A DNA stretch of 35,282 bases, from positions 1 through 35,282 of the forward strand of contig WLGJ01000004.1 of the NCBI GenBank assembly GCA_009703275.1. Direction: 5' to 3'. Made by a program: the position numbers and the translations under genes. Positions 1-10,078 of this stretch are shown here, piece by piece (positions within the stretch are counted from its first letter, which is position 1; each line of letters opens with the position of its first letter). The notes below the pieces were generated by a model. That model searched no databases and was not told where the DNA came from. It was given only the letters and a program-made list of their open reading frames with translations. Source of the stretch: Actinomycetota bacterium (GTDB lineage Bacteria > Actinomycetota > Acidimicrobiia > Acidimicrobiales > Acidimicrobilacustridaceae).

Positions 1-162
1 GCCGTCGTGGTGGCAGCCGACCCATCAGCACCGCCCACGCTCGATGAACTCAGAGACCACGTGAAACAGACGCTTCCTGCATACTGTGCGCCACGACGCA
101 TTGAGCTTCTCGATGCGCTTCCACGCACTTCACTTGGAAAAGTCGAACGCAAATCGCTCTAG
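1..162 (+). CDS. AMP-dependent acyl-CoA synthetase/ligase, C-terminal fragment (5' end outside window)
   Basis: Frame 1 reads AVVVAADPSAPPTLDELRDHVKQTLPAYCAPRRIELLDALPRTSLGKVERKSL then TAG at 160-162; the P-R-T-x-x-G-K motif is typical of the C-terminal domain of AMP-binding ligases. No start in window, so absent from the ORF track. Confidence 0.8.
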   Translation, partial: AVVVAADPSAPPTLDELRDHVKQTLPAYCAPRRIELLDALPRTSLGKVERKSL

Positions 163-187
163 CGACACTTGCACCAAAGGGGAACCC

Positions 188-1006
188 ATGACTGAAAATG
201 ATGCACCGAGCCTTCTTGTCGAACGCGAAGGACCAGTACTCATCCTCACGATGAATCGACCACATCGTCGAAACGCGTTGGTACCCGACATGCTCGTGCG
301 CTTCGCCGATGCGTGGGACCTCGCTGACTCTGACGATTCCATTCGCTGCGTCATCCTCACCGGTGCAGGCGATGTCGCCTATTGCGCCGGTGGCGACTTG
401 AACGATGGCTGGATGTCCGGCGAAGTCACCGAAGAAGCAAAGCGAATTCAAGAGCGCCTCAAAGAAGATCCAGGTGTCGTCGGCAAGGGTTTGCTCCTCA
501 CCCATTGGTGCACGAAACCGATCATTGCTGTCGTAAATGGCCAGTGCATGGGCGGTGGTTGCGAAATGCTGCAGGCCACTGACATCCGAATTGCCGAGGA
601 ACATGCAACGTTCGGCGTTCCCGAAGTGAAGCGGGGCCTCATTGCCGGCGCCGGATCAACCATGCGCTTAAAGCGACAGATTCCCTACGCCGTCGCGATG
701 GACATGCTCATCACCGGTCGCGTACTCGATGCCGAAGAAGCACTTCGCTGGGGACTCGTCAGCCACATCGCACCGAGTGGCACCGGAATGGCAAAGGCCC
801 GAGAAATTGCTGACGTCATCTGCGCCAATGGTCCGCTCGCGGTCAAGGCTGCAAAGGCTTCAGTTATTGCGACAGGCTGGCTTCCCGAATCTGAAGCACA
901 GCCGATCGAGATCGGATTCGTTTCGCCTGTCATGCGCTCAGAAGACGCCAAAGAAGGCATGAAGGCATTCTCCGAAAAGCGCACACCCAACTTTCAGGGC
1001 AAATAG
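188..1006 (+). CDS. Enoyl-CoA hydratase/isomerase family protein
   Basis: ORF 86..1006; likely start ATG 188 (MTENDAPSLLVEREGPVLILTMNRPHRRNAL). Crotonase motifs NRPxxRNAL, AYCAGGDL, GQCMGGGCEM. Confidence 0.92.
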   Translation: MTENDAPSLLVEREGPVLILTMNRPHRRNALVPDMLVRFADAWDLADSDDSIRCVILTGAGDVAYCAGGDLNDGWMSGEVTEEAKRIQERLKEDPGVVGKGLLLTHWCTKPIIAVVNGQCMGGGCEMLQATDIRIAEEHATFGVPEVKRGLIAGAGSTMRLKRQIPYAVAMDMLITGRVLDAEEALRWGLVSHIAPSGTGMAKAREIADVICANGPLAVKAAKASVIATGWLPESEAQPIEIGFVSPVMRSEDAKEGMKAFSEKRTPNFQGK

Positions 1007-1018
1007 CGAAGGCGTAAC

Positions 1019-1846
1019 TCAGTTCATGTCTGACGGAAGCGGACCGAAGCGGCCGTCTTCCCGATCGATTGCATCGATCATGGCCATGTCATCTTCGCTG
1101 ATCGTGAAGTCGAACACATCGAAGTTCGACTGAATTCGCGACAGCGTTGCCGATTTCGGAATAGTGACGATCCCGTGTTGGATCTCCCAGCGAAGGGCGA
1201 TCTGCGCAGGAGTTCGACCGTAATTGTTGGCCAACATCACGAGAAGCGGATCATCGTCAACCGCTCCACGAGCGATGGGGCCCCAAGCTTCGGTCACGAT
1301 TCCATGAAGGTCATGGAAGTCGCGCAGAAGTTTCTGTTGGAAGAACGGGTGCAGTTCGACCTGATTCAGCGCCGGAACGACTCCGGTTGCTTCGATGATC
1401 CGATGCAGGTGTTCCGGCTCGAAGTTCGAAACACCGATTGAGCGAACTCGACCAGATTCACGAAGTTCGATGAAAGTTTCCCAAGTTTCGACGTAGAGAT
1501 CGTTTCCTGGCGCTGGCCAGTGGATCAGCAGAAGATCGAGGTAATCGAATCCGAGGGTTTCGAGTGAGCGTTCGAGCGATTCCGTCGACAGGGATCGACC
1601 CTGCGAACTGTTCCAGACCTTTGTGGTGACGAAGATGTCCTCACGGGGCAGACCGCAGTTGTTCACCGCAGCGCCGACGCCTTCCTCGTTGAAATAGCCC
1701 CATGCCGTATCGATATGGCGATAGCCGATGTCGATCGCCTGACCCACGAGTTGCTCGGCATCATCTGCCGGAATCTGAAAGACGCCAAAACCGATTTGCG
1801 GGATGGAATGGCCGTCATTGAATTCGATATGAGGGATCTGCGACAT
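1019..1846 (-). CDS. Aldo/keto reductase
   Basis: MSQIPHIEFNDGHSIPQIGFGVFQI...GYRHIDTAWGYFNEEGVG...LLLIHWPAP...IPKSATLSRIQSNFDVFDF: canonical AKR motifs. Start chosen at ATG 1844-1846 within ORF 1019..1942. Confidence 0.93.
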   Translation of the reverse strand: MSQIPHIEFNDGHSIPQIGFGVFQIPADDAEQLVGQAIDIGYRHIDTAWGYFNEEGVGAAVNNCGLPREDIFVTTKVWNSSQGRSLSTESLERSLETLGFDYLDLLLIHWPAPGNDLYVETWETFIELRESGRVRSIGVSNFEPEHLHRIIEATGVVPALNQVELHPFFQQKLLRDFHDLHGIVTEAWGPIARGAVDDDPLLVMLANNYGRTPAQIALRWEIQHGIVTIPKSATLSRIQSNFDVFDFTISEDDMAMIDAIDREDGRFGPLPSDMN

Positions 1847-1886
1847 GACCGCATCGTAGGACCTCATCGCCGATACCCTCCCGGCC

Positions 1887-3872
1887 GTGACAAATCGCCT
1901 CGCGAACGAAACCAGCCCGTACCTCCGCCAGCACGCTGACAACCCCGTTGATTGGTGGCCATGGGGGCCTGAGGCCCTCGCTGAAGCGGAACGCCGAGAT
2001 GTTCCCGTGCTTATTTCCGTCGGCTACTCGGCCTGCCATTGGTGCCATGTCATGGCTCATGAGTCATTCGAGGACGAAGCAACTGGCGAACTCATGAATC
2101 GATTGTTCGTGAACGTCAAGGTCGACCGTGAGGAACGACCCGATGTTGATGCGGTCTACATGGACGCTGTTCAGGCGATGAATGGCCATGGCGGTTGGCC
2201 TATGACGGTGTTCTGCCTACCCGATGGTCGCCCATTCTTTGCCGGAACCTATTTTCCGAAGACCTCACGTGGCGGGCATCTTGGTTTCGCCGAGCTCTGC
2301 GAACGCATCAATGAGTTGTGGAACACCCGGCGGAACGAACTCGTTGAACAAGCCGCCACCGTCACTGAGGCAATCGATGAGGGCGTGCAGCTCCCGCACC
2401 CAACACAAGAACCAGACGGTTCGCTCTTTGCAGCAGCCACTGCTGCGTTAGTCGGCCAAATCGACAAGATCGATGGTGGATTCGGATCGGCACCAAAGTT
2501 TCCCCAAACGTTTGCCATTGACGCTTTGCTTCGCCAGCACGCGCGAACAGGTGACCCCGAGGCACTCAAAGCCGCACTCCTTTCGCTCGACGCGATGGCA
2601 GCCGGTGGCATTTACGACCACCTCGGCGGCGGCTTCGCCCGATATGCCACCGACAAACGATGGCTCATTCCGCATTTCGAAAAGATGCTCTACGACGAAG
2701 CACTCCTTGCACGCGTTTACCTCCACGCCTGGCAACTCACCGGCGAACCGCGCTTTCTCCAAACACTTGAAGAAACAATCGAGTACGTGTTGCGCGACCT
2801 CCGACACCCGCTTGGCGGTTTCTATTCCGCCGAAGACGCCGACTCCGAAGGCGTCGAAGGAAAGTTCTACGTCTGGTCAATCAGTGAAATCCGTGAGATT
2901 TGCGGTGACGATGCCGATGCTGTCATCGAATGGTTTGGAGTCACCGAGCACGGCAACTGGGAACACACCAACATTCTCGAACGCGTCGTTCGCGGCGATC
3001 TCGCTCGACCCGATGCTGTTGAACGAGGCCGAGTCGCACTTCTTGCAGTTCGCGACAAACGAATTCGCCCAGGCCTCGACGACAAGGTGCTCGCCGAATG
3101 GAACGCACTCATGCTTTCCACGATTGCCGAAGCGGCAGCGGCAACGGGTTCCTCCAAATGGCTTGATGCTGCGGTTACAAACGCGAACTTTCTTTGCGAC
3201 AACCTGCGGGTGAATGGTCGCTGGATGCGTTCGTGGCAAGGCGAAGCCCGCGTCTTGGCCTTCAGCGCCGACTACGGGGCCCTCGTCGATGCATTCGTTC
3301 GCGTCCACGAAGCCACCGGTGATCCCCGCTGGCTCAATGAAGCCGCCGCAACCGCCGACGCGCTCATCGAATTGTTCTCCGACCCCGATGACATCGGTGT
3401 CTACACAAACGGCACCGATGGCGATCAACTCGTTGCCCGCCCCAAAGAACTCATGGACAACGCCACTGCGTGCTCAAACAGCCTCGCTGCTGTCGGGCTT
3501 CTCCGACTCGCTGCTCTCACTGGCAATGAGCGACACCGCGAGTTCGCAACCGCCATCGTCGATCGACTCGCCGAATCAGCTGCACGTTTACCGCTCGGCT
3601 TCGGCCATCTCCTTCTCGCTGCCGAACTGCGCGTTCTTGGCATTGAGGAAATCGTCATTTCGGGAGATCGCCCAGACCTGGTTGCCGAGACCCAACGCCG
3701 CTGGCTGCCTCGCAGCGTTCTCACTTGGGGAAACCCCGGCTCCTCTCCACTTTGGGAGGGCCGAGATGAACAAGGCTCGGAGGGACGGGCCTACGTGTGT
3801 CGCCAGATGGTGTGTGCTGCACCAGCATCCACCGTCGAAGAACTCGACGAACGACTCAACGCACTCGGCTGA
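1887..3872 (+). CDS. YyaL/DUF255-family thioredoxin-domain protein (spermatogenesis-associated protein 20-like)
   Basis: [31 protein letters not shown]...[17 protein letters not shown]...[17 protein letters not shown]...[10 protein letters not shown], with GTG start; hallmark of the family. Confidence 0.94.
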   Translation: MTNRLANETSPYLRQHADNPVDWWPWGPEALAEAERRDVPVLISVGYSACHWCHVMAHESFEDEATGELMNRLFVNVKVDREERPDVDAVYMDAVQAMNGHGGWPMTVFCLPDGRPFFAGTYFPKTSRGGHLGFAELCERINELWNTRRNELVEQAATVTEAIDEGVQLPHPTQEPDGSLFAAATAALVGQIDKIDGGFGSAPKFPQTFAIDALLRQHARTGDPEALKAALLSLDAMAAGGIYDHLGGGFARYATDKRWLIPHFEKMLYDEALLARVYLHAWQLTGEPRFLQTLEETIEYVLRDLRHPLGGFYSAEDADSEGVEGKFYVWSISEIREICGDDADAVIEWFGVTEHGNWEHTNILERVVRGDLARPDAVERGRVALLAVRDKRIRPGLDDKVLAEWNALMLSTIAEAAAATGSSKWLDAAVTNANFLCDNLRVNGRWMRSWQGEARVLAFSADYGALVDAFVRVHEATGDPRWLNEAAATADALIELFSDPDDIGVYTNGTDGDQLVARPKELMDNATACSNSLAAVGLLRLAALTGNERHREFATAIVDRLAESAARLPLGFGHLLLAAELRVLGIEEIVISGDRPDLVAETQRRWLPRSVLTWGNPGSSPLWEGRDEQGSEGRAYVCRQMVCAAPASTVEELDERLNALG

Positions 3873-4472
3873 CTACCAGCCGCCGCGGTGCACAACCTCA
3901 TCAAACGGCCGACGCGGTCGTTTCGATGACGCGCTTGGTCGCTGCTCATCGGCGGCGTAGCCAATCGCGATCGTTCCGATCGGCCGACGATCATCGGGAA
4001 TGCCGAACGCGTTCTTCACTGCACCTTCGTGTTCGAACTGACCAAAAAACAACGCGCCGAGTCCTTCATCGACGGCCGCCAGCATCGCGACCATTGCAGA
4101 GAACGCGGTGTCGACATACCAATACGGCACGGACCAGGACTCTTCACGTTCACCAAGTCCTGTTCGCACTTTGTCCTGCTCGCCGTAGCGCTCAACATAG
4201 GCAGCAGGCCACGACACGGGAATGATCAACACCGGAGCATCAAGCAGCCGAGGCCAAGGAAAAGCAGCCCGACGTTCCATCGGCAATGTGGCATCCCAGT
4301 AACGCTGGGTTTGCTCGCCTTCGAGCACGACGAGGTCAAGACCTTGCGTATTTCCTGCCGCTGGCACTCGACGCGCAAGATCGAGAACGCGATCAAGAAC
4401 ATCCGAGGGGACCGGACGCGTTTCGAACGCACGAACCATGCGCCTGTTTACGACAACGTCGGCGAATTGCAC
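3873..4472 (-). CDS. Nitroreductase family protein
   Basis: MQFADVVVNRRMVRAFETRPVPSDVLDRVLDLARRVPAAGNTQGL...FGIPDDRRPIGTIAIGYA; NRRxVRxF and FGIPxxxxPxGxIxIGY are nitroreductase hallmarks. Confidence 0.9.
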   Translation of the reverse strand: MQFADVVVNRRMVRAFETRPVPSDVLDRVLDLARRVPAAGNTQGLDLVVLEGEQTQRYWDATLPMERRAAFPWPRLLDAPVLIIPVSWPAAYVERYGEQDKVRTGLGEREESWSVPYWYVDTAFSAMVAMLAAVDEGLGALFFGQFEHEGAVKNAFGIPDDRRPIGTIAIGYAADEQRPSASSKRPRRPFDEVVHRGGW

Positions 4473-4488
4473 TACGCCGACCTAAAGA

Positions 4489-5157
4489 TCACTTGATCTT
4501 GGCGAGATCCTCGGCCATTGCCCAACCGAAGGCAACGAGAGAGTCGCCTCGCTTGGCGCCGACGCTCTTGAACAACGCGACAATCTGCGGATCAATCTTG
4601 TCGGCTTCGAGTGATTCGTAATCAAGCGCCAACGGGAATGAGCCATCGCCAGTAGCGATGAAGGTCTTGTCGTCATACGAACTTGTGTCGATACCGAAAC
4701 GCTTGGCAAGACGACGACCCCAAGCACGCTCTTCGCCTGTCGCCTTGTGGTCGGGACGAGGAATGATGTCGTCGAGTGTGCGGAATGCTTCAAAGCCGCT
4801 CGCCGTGGCGAATCGAGTGCCCATGAGCACGTCTTCGTCGGGGAACGCCATGACGGCACGCTTGAACTGATCAGCGAGGATCGCACGCAGGACCGATGAA
4901 CGCTTCGAGGTCCGCTTGATCGATGCAAGACCGATGAGCACGCTGGGGGTGCCACCGATGCGCTCGAGTGTGCAGAACGAGAAGCCCTTGAGGCCATTGC
5001 CTTCTCGGGCGAGTGACACGAGGACCCATGCCTCGACCTGCTTGGAGAGTTGTCCGACCTCGTAGAGGCTCGGCCCATCCGCGCAGATATCTGCCATCTC
5101 GGCCAACTCAGCATCACTGAGTTGGGTGCAGTCCTTGGTAACGACCTTGATAGCCAT
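4489..5157 (-). CDS. Uncharacterised protein, possibly GNAT-like
   Basis: 222-aa ORF with ATG start; open frame flanked by same-strand genes. No family recognised with confidence; the alternating hydrophobic segments vaguely resemble a GNAT fold. Confidence 0.75.
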   Translation of the reverse strand: MAIKVVTKDCTQLSDAELAEMADICADGPSLYEVGQLSKQVEAWVLVSLAREGNGLKGFSFCTLERIGGTPSVLIGLASIKRTSKRSSVLRAILADQFKRAVMAFPDEDVLMGTRFATASGFEAFRTLDDIIPRPDHKATGEERAWGRRLAKRFGIDTSSYDDKTFIATGDGSFPLALDYESLEADKIDPQIVALFKSVGAKRGDSLVAFGWAMAEDLAKIK

Positions 5158-5238
5158 GGTTCAACAGCCCCTGAAACAGACAAAACCGGAGTACTAGTTC
5201 ACCCCGACTCGCCCGCTAACGCAATTCGGCCCCCGATG

Positions 5239-8200
5239 TCAGGCCGTTACTGCCTCTGGGCCAAGCAATTCCCTGAGTTCGGCAAGAAGCCCGGCGGTGG
5301 CAGAGACCGCGAAATTGTCAGGAAGAAGCAAGACCTGGCGCTCTCCGATATGGAGGAAGACCTGAGATTCGCCGGGATGTTCCGACAGCAAGGCCTTCAG
5401 GGCACTTAAGAGCTCATCGGAAAGGGCCGCTGGACGCAGATTGATATGGACCGGTGGATTTCCGTCGACGACAGGCTCGAAGCGTTCAAGTTCCATCGCC
5501 ATGAGCTTGGGTTGGTCGTCACGGGTGTCGACTCGGCCTCGGACAATGACCACGGCGTCGTCATCGAGAAGATGGCCGTAGTTCTGCATCGTCTTCGGGA
5601 ACACCATGACCTCGACGGTGGACTGAAGATCTTCGAGGGTGAAGACCGCCATGAGGTCGCCTTTGCGAGTCCACTTCTTCTGCAGCGACGTCACCAGGCC
5701 GCCGGTCGTGCGCATGGTGCCGTCCTCAACGCCTTCGAGTTCGGCGATGGTCGACTCGGTACGACGACGAAGGGATGCTTCGGCACCCATGAGCGGATGA
5801 TCAGACACATAGAGCCCGAGCATCTCTTTTTCGAAGGCCAGCCGTTGGCGCTTATCGAAATCCTCTTCCGGGATGACGATTCGGGTTCCGGCAACCAGCG
5901 CGCCATCGTCATCGTCATCGGCCATCGAGAAAAGATCGAACTGACCTTCGGCCTCTTTGCGTCGGCGCGCAACGGTGTCGTCGATGATGCGATCGAAGTA
6001 TCCGAGCAAACCCTTTCGGGAATAGCCCATGGAATCGAAACCGCCAGCCTTGATGAGCGACTCAAGTGTTCGTTTGTTGAGAACGCTGACATCGACGCGA
6101 TCGCAGAAATCGAAGAAGTCTTCGAAGGGGCCGTTCTCGTCGCGCTCAGCCAGCATGAGGCCGACGAGACCTTCGCCAACGTTTCGGACTGCCGACATGC
6201 CGAATGCAATTGCGCGAGTGCCATCGGGTTTGTCGAAGGCGATGAAGTCGCTCACAGAAATGTTGACATCGGGCACAAGTACTTCGATGCCCATCTGTCG
6301 ACATTCGTTGAGGTACACAGCGGCTTTATCGAGATTGGTTTTTACGCTCGTGAGAAGTGCAGCGAGGTATTCAACCGGATAGTGCGCCTTGAGGTACGCG
6401 GTTTGATACGCGATGAGTCCGTAGCCGTAACTGTGGCTCTTGTTGAACGCGTAATCGGCGAACGGTTCGATGACATCGAACAAGGCCGAACCAATTTCGC
6501 GCCCGTAACCAGCGGTGTCGCAACCTTCGACGAACTTCTCGCGTTCTTTCTGAATGAGTTCGCGAACTTTCTTACCGCAGGCTTTTCGAAGGTTGTCCGC
6601 ATCGGCCAACGAATAGCCAGCAAACTTCTGTGCGACTCGCATCACGGACTCTTGGTAAATCATGAGTCCGTAGGTATCGCCGAGAAGGTCGGCGAGATCG
6701 TCGTGCAGGTAATCGATGGGCTTACGACCGTTCTTGCGATCGGCGTAATCGTTGTGCATGTTGGCGGCCATCGGACCCGGTCGATAAAGCGCCACAAGAG
6801 CAGCGACGTCTTCGAACGAGGTCGGCGCCAGCGAGCGCATCAGCGCGCGCATTGGTCCGCCTTCCAACTGGAACACGCCGATGGAGTCGCCGTTGCGCAA
6901 CAACTGCAACGTGAGGTCGTCGTCGAGCGGAACGGTATCGATATCAACATCGATGCCCTGGGTGATCTTGAGCATCGCAAGAGTGTCGGTAATGACATCG
7001 AGGTTGCGCAGACCGAGAAAGTCCATCTTGAGGAGGCCAAGTTCCTCGACGCCATGCATTTCGTACTGCGTTACGACCGGCGCGAGTTCGGGATCGGACC
7101 CTGCTTCCGGCTTTCGCTGGATGGGCAAGTATTCGGTGAGCGGCTCTTTGGTAATCACCACAGCCGCGGCATGGATGCCGTCCTGGCGACGCAGCCCTTC
7201 GAGGCCACGAGCAACATCGATGACCTGACGCGCGTCGTTGTCGTTGGCGTAGACCTCGCGGAGGTCGGCCGCCATCTTGAAGCCGTCGGCGAACTTTGGA
7301 GTTTCTTCGAAGCATGCGTGCAACGGCGTATCGCGACCCATCACCAACGGCGGCATCAGCTTGGCGACCTTGTCACCAACGGCGTAGGGGTAACCAAGTA
7401 CACGCGCCGCATCGCGCACCGCAGCGCGGGCCTTGATCGTGGAGAACGTCACGATCTGAGCAACGTGGTCACGGCCGTACTTCTCGGCCGCGTAGCGAAT
7501 CATTTCGTCTCGGTACCGAGAGTCGAAGTCCATGTCGATATCGGGCATCGAGACACGGCTCGGGTTAAGGAACCGCTCAAAGAGCAAGTCGTATTCGATG
7601 GGATCGAGATCGGTGATGCGCAACGTGTAGGCCACTGCACAACCTGCGGCGGAACCTCGGCCTGGACCAACACGAATGTTGTTGTCACGTGCGTGCTTGA
7701 TGAGATCCCAGACGATCAAGAAGTACGAAGAGAACCCCATATCGGCGATGACCTGAAGTTCGTAGACCAAACGCTCAACGATGTGATCGGGAAGTTGCTG
7801 ACCCCAACGTTCTTTCGCACCTTCGAAGGTCAGATGACGCAGGTACTCGGCATCGTTTTCGAAACCTTCAGGGAGCGGGAAATTCGGAAGCTGCGGGTTA
7901 CCAAACTCGATTTCGACGTTGCACCGTTCGGCAATCCAGAGTGTGTTGTCGCAGGCTTCGGGGACCTCGTCGAAGAGCCAGCGCATTTCCGCAGCGGTCT
8001 TCAGATAGTGCTGATCGCCATGAAACTTGAAGCGATCGGGATCGCTCATGAGTGAACCTGTTTGCACACACAGCAAAGCGTCGTGTGAGACAGCATCGTG
8101 CTGGTGGACATAGTGGCTGTCGTTGGTCGCAACCAACGGTGCCTTAATTGCGCGCGCGATTTCGAGCAACTGTGGGTTGGTGGTCTTCTGCTCGGGAATT

Positions 8201-8778
8201 CCGTGATCTTGAATTTCAACAAAGAAGTTGTCTCGACCGAAAATATCTTGAAGTCGTGCAGCCTTTTCGAGCGCGCCGCGCTCGTCGCCATTCATGAGCG
8301 CCTGCAGCACCTGCCCACCGAGACAACCGCTGGTAACGATCAGTCCGTCGTGATGTTCTTCAAGAAGCTCCCAGTCGACCTTGGGCTTCATGTAATAACC
8401 CTCGAGAAACGCCCGGCTCGAAAGTTGGATGAGGTTCTTGTAGCCCGTGGCATTCTCGGCCAACGCAGTGAGGTGGTAGTACGCCTTTCGGCCGCCTTCC
8501 GCCTCGCCACCCGAATCGTCCATACGACCCCTGCGGGTGGGGCGCTCGGTGCGACTGTCGTAGGCCTGATAGAGCTCGGAACCAATGATCGGCTTCACGC
8601 CAACGTCTTTGGCCGCCTTGTAGAAGTCGAGGACGCCGTACATGTTGCCGTGATCGGTAATGCCGACCGCCGGCTGACCATCGGCCGCTGCCGCAGCCAC
8701 CACTTCGCCCACACGCGCGGCTCCGTCGAGCATCGAGAACTCGGTGTGCAAATGCAGGTGGGTAAAGGAATCGGGCAC
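5239..8778 (-). CDS. dnaE: DNA polymerase III subunit alpha
   Basis: PHP motif FTHLHLHTEFSMLDGA, GITDHGNMYGVLDFYKAAK, GPGRGSAAGCAVAYTLRITDLDPIEYDLLFERFLNPSRVSMPDIDMDFD. Likely GTG start at 8778 with GGAG upstream; the ORF track extends to a TTG at 8820. Confidence 0.97.
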   Translation of the reverse strand: MPDSFTHLHLHTEFSMLDGAARVGEVVAAAAADGQPAVGITDHGNMYGVLDFYKAAKDVGVKPIIGSELYQAYDSRTERPTRRGRMDDSGGEAEGGRKAYYHLTALAENATGYKNLIQLSSRAFLEGYYMKPKVDWELLEEHHDGLIVTSGCLGGQVLQALMNGDERGALEKAARLQDIFGRDNFFVEIQDHGIPEQKTTNPQLLEIARAIKAPLVATNDSHYVHQHDAVSHDALLCVQTGSLMSDPDRFKFHGDQHYLKTAAEMRWLFDEVPEACDNTLWIAERCNVEIEFGNPQLPNFPLPEGFENDAEYLRHLTFEGAKERWGQQLPDHIVERLVYELQVIADMGFSSYFLIVWDLIKHARDNNIRVGPGRGSAAGCAVAYTLRITDLDPIEYDLLFERFLNPSRVSMPDIDMDFDSRYRDEMIRYAAEKYGRDHVAQIVTFSTIKARAAVRDAARVLGYPYAVGDKVAKLMPPLVMGRDTPLHACFEETPKFADGFKMAADLREVYANDNDARQVIDVARGLEGLRRQDGIHAAAVVITKEPLTEYLPIQRKPEAGSDPELAPVVTQYEMHGVEELGLLKMDFLGLRNLDVITDTLAMLKITQGIDVDIDTVPLDDDLTLQLLRNGDSIGVFQLEGGPMRALMRSLAPTSFEDVAALVALYRPGPMAANMHNDYADRKNGRKPIDYLHDDLADLLGDTYGLMIYQESVMRVAQKFAGYSLADADNLRKACGKKVRELIQKEREKFVEGCDTAGYGREIGSALFDVIEPFADYAFNKSHSYGYGLIAYQTAYLKAHYPVEYLAALLTSVKTNLDKAAVYLNECRQMGIEVLVPDVNISVSDFIAFDKPDGTRAIAFGMSAVRNVGEGLVGLMLAERDENGPFEDFFDFCDRVDVSVLNKRTLESLIKAGGFDSMGYSRKGLLGYFDRIIDDTVARRRKEAEGQFDLFSMADDDDDGALVAGTRIVIPEEDFDKRQRLAFEKEMLGLYVSDHPLMGAEASLRRRTESTIAELEGVEDGTMRTTGGLVTSLQKKWTRKGDLMAVFTLEDLQSTVEVMVFPKTMQNYGHLLDDDAVVIVRGRVDTRDDQPKLMAMELERFEPVVDGNPPVHINLRPAALSDELLSALKALLSEHPGESQVFLHIGERQVLLLPDNFAVSATAGLLAELRELLGPEAVTA

Positions 8779-8959
8779 CGCTGGGGGCTCCGTAGCGCTG
8801 GTGTTCGAATGGGTCCGCAACTCGGCGAATTACACCGATGTGATGCCCGGCGATCGTAGCGTCACTCCCCCGATCCTGCTCCGGGGATCCCTGAGCCCGC
8901 CTGGGGCCGGTCCTAGCCTTTCGTGAACCTTTCAACACCCTTACAACCCGGAGGTCACT

Positions 8960-9538
8960 ATGACTGCTGCATCCGAAGACCGTTCCACCATGGACCTCCT
9001 ACGAGGCTCCAGAATCACCGCCTACTCGATTGGCTTCATCAGCCTCGTCGCAGGCCTCGTCCTGCTGTTCCGTCCCGATCGCGAACTCCAGATCATTGCG
9101 ATCATCCTCGGATTCCTCTTCGTAGTTTCCGGATTCAGCCAGGTCGCCGAAGCAGTCACCACACACCGCAAGGGCTCCTACTGGGGTCTGCTGGTCATTC
9201 GGGGACTCATTAACTTCGGAATCGGTCTCGCCCTCATCTTCTGGACCGGCGCAACCCTCACCGCAATCATTTGGCTGGTTGGCCTTGATTTCGTGATTAC
9301 CGGTCTTATCGCAATCGTTGTGTCGTTCATGATCGGCAAGGACGGCGGTCGAGGCGCACTCCTCATCGAGGGTCTCATCACCATCGCCATCGGCGTCATC
9401 ATCATGGCGTGGCCCGAAGCCACCAAGAACGTGCTCGGCATCGTGATCGGCATCGGCCTCACACTTCTTGGCCTGTTGTTCCTCTTCTCCGGCTACCAGC
9501 TGAGCAAGGTCAAGGCCACGCTCACTTCTGGCCGCTGA
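8960..9538 (+). CDS. HdeD family (DUF308) multi-pass membrane protein
   Basis: 192 aa, six hydrophobic segments with repeated G-x2-L/I-G patterns; GGAGG Shine-Dalgarno just before ATG 8960. Confidence 0.85.
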   Translation: MTAASEDRSTMDLLRGSRITAYSIGFISLVAGLVLLFRPDRELQIIAIILGFLFVVSGFSQVAEAVTTHRKGSYWGLLVIRGLINFGIGLALIFWTGATLTAIIWLVGLDFVITGLIAIVVSFMIGKDGGRGALLIEGLITIAIGVIIMAWPEATKNVLGIVIGIGLTLLGLLFLFSGYQLSKVKATLTSGR

Positions 9539-9553
9539 ACAGGCGCTGATTCG

Positions 9554-10057
9554 TTAGAGGTACGTACCGGGGCGGTCCTCGGGTTCAGGTATTCCTGGAC
9601 CTGGGCGACCGGCCCCGGGCGGAAGTTCTCCCCGCATGTTCTCGAGCTGCTGACGAGCAGCCATCTGCTGGGCAAACAACGTGGCCTGGATGCCATGGAA
9701 GAGGCCTTCGAGCCAGCCAACGAGCTGCGCTTGGGCAACACGCAATTCGATATCTGTCGGAGTCCCGTCTTCAGCGAATGGAAACGCAAGACGTTTCAAC
9801 TCGTCGCGAAGGTCGGGCGAGAGTGCCGAACCAAGTTCGTCGATTGACGTGTCATAAATCGCGCGCAGGCGAACTCGCGATGGTTCATCGAGTTCGGTCT
9901 GTCGCACTTCATCAAGCAACTGCTTGATCATTGAGCCAACGCGCATCACCTTCGCTGGTTCTGACACCATCTCGCGCTGCTCTTCCTCGATTGCGCTCTC
10001 GTCAATCGGAAGGATGAGTTCGCCTCGTTCTGCGCCGCCGGTCATTGAATCAGTCAT
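9554..10057 (-). CDS. bpa: Bacterial proteasome activator (Bpa/DUF2587) family protein
   Basis: EPAKVMRVGSMIKQLLDEVRQTELDEPSRVRLRAIYDTSIDELGSALSPDLRDELKRLAFPF...DIELRVAQAQLVGWLEGLFHGIQATLFAQQMAARQQLENMR...GTYL closely resembles mycobacterial Bpa, which ends in GQYL. Confidence 0.9.
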   Translation of the reverse strand: MTDSMTGGAERGELILPIDESAIEEEQREMVSEPAKVMRVGSMIKQLLDEVRQTELDEPSRVRLRAIYDTSIDELGSALSPDLRDELKRLAFPFAEDGTPTDIELRVAQAQLVGWLEGLFHGIQATLFAQQMAARQQLENMRGELPPGAGRPGPGIPEPEDRPGTYL

Positions 10058-10078
10058 CTCGACAGTCTCGCTGACGGC

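Noticed and set aside
2473-3213. 246-aa and neighbouring 248-aa (3214-3960) plus-strand ORFs overlapping the YyaL-like gene
   Set aside because: Shifted-frame reading of a well-supported 661-aa protein; Ser/Pro/Arg-rich composition typical of out-of-frame translation.
5446-8055. 869-aa plus-strand ORF antisense to dnaE
   Set aside because: No recognisable protein motifs; it lies entirely opposite a well-supported dnaE. Long antisense ORFs arise from codon bias in GC-rich genes.
8821-8959. Possible structured element in the dnaE-HdeD divergent region (CCCCG/CGGGG, GGATCC palindrome)
   Set aside because: Short GC-rich complementarity at chance level; more likely just a promoter region, and I could not pick convincing -35/-10 boxes.
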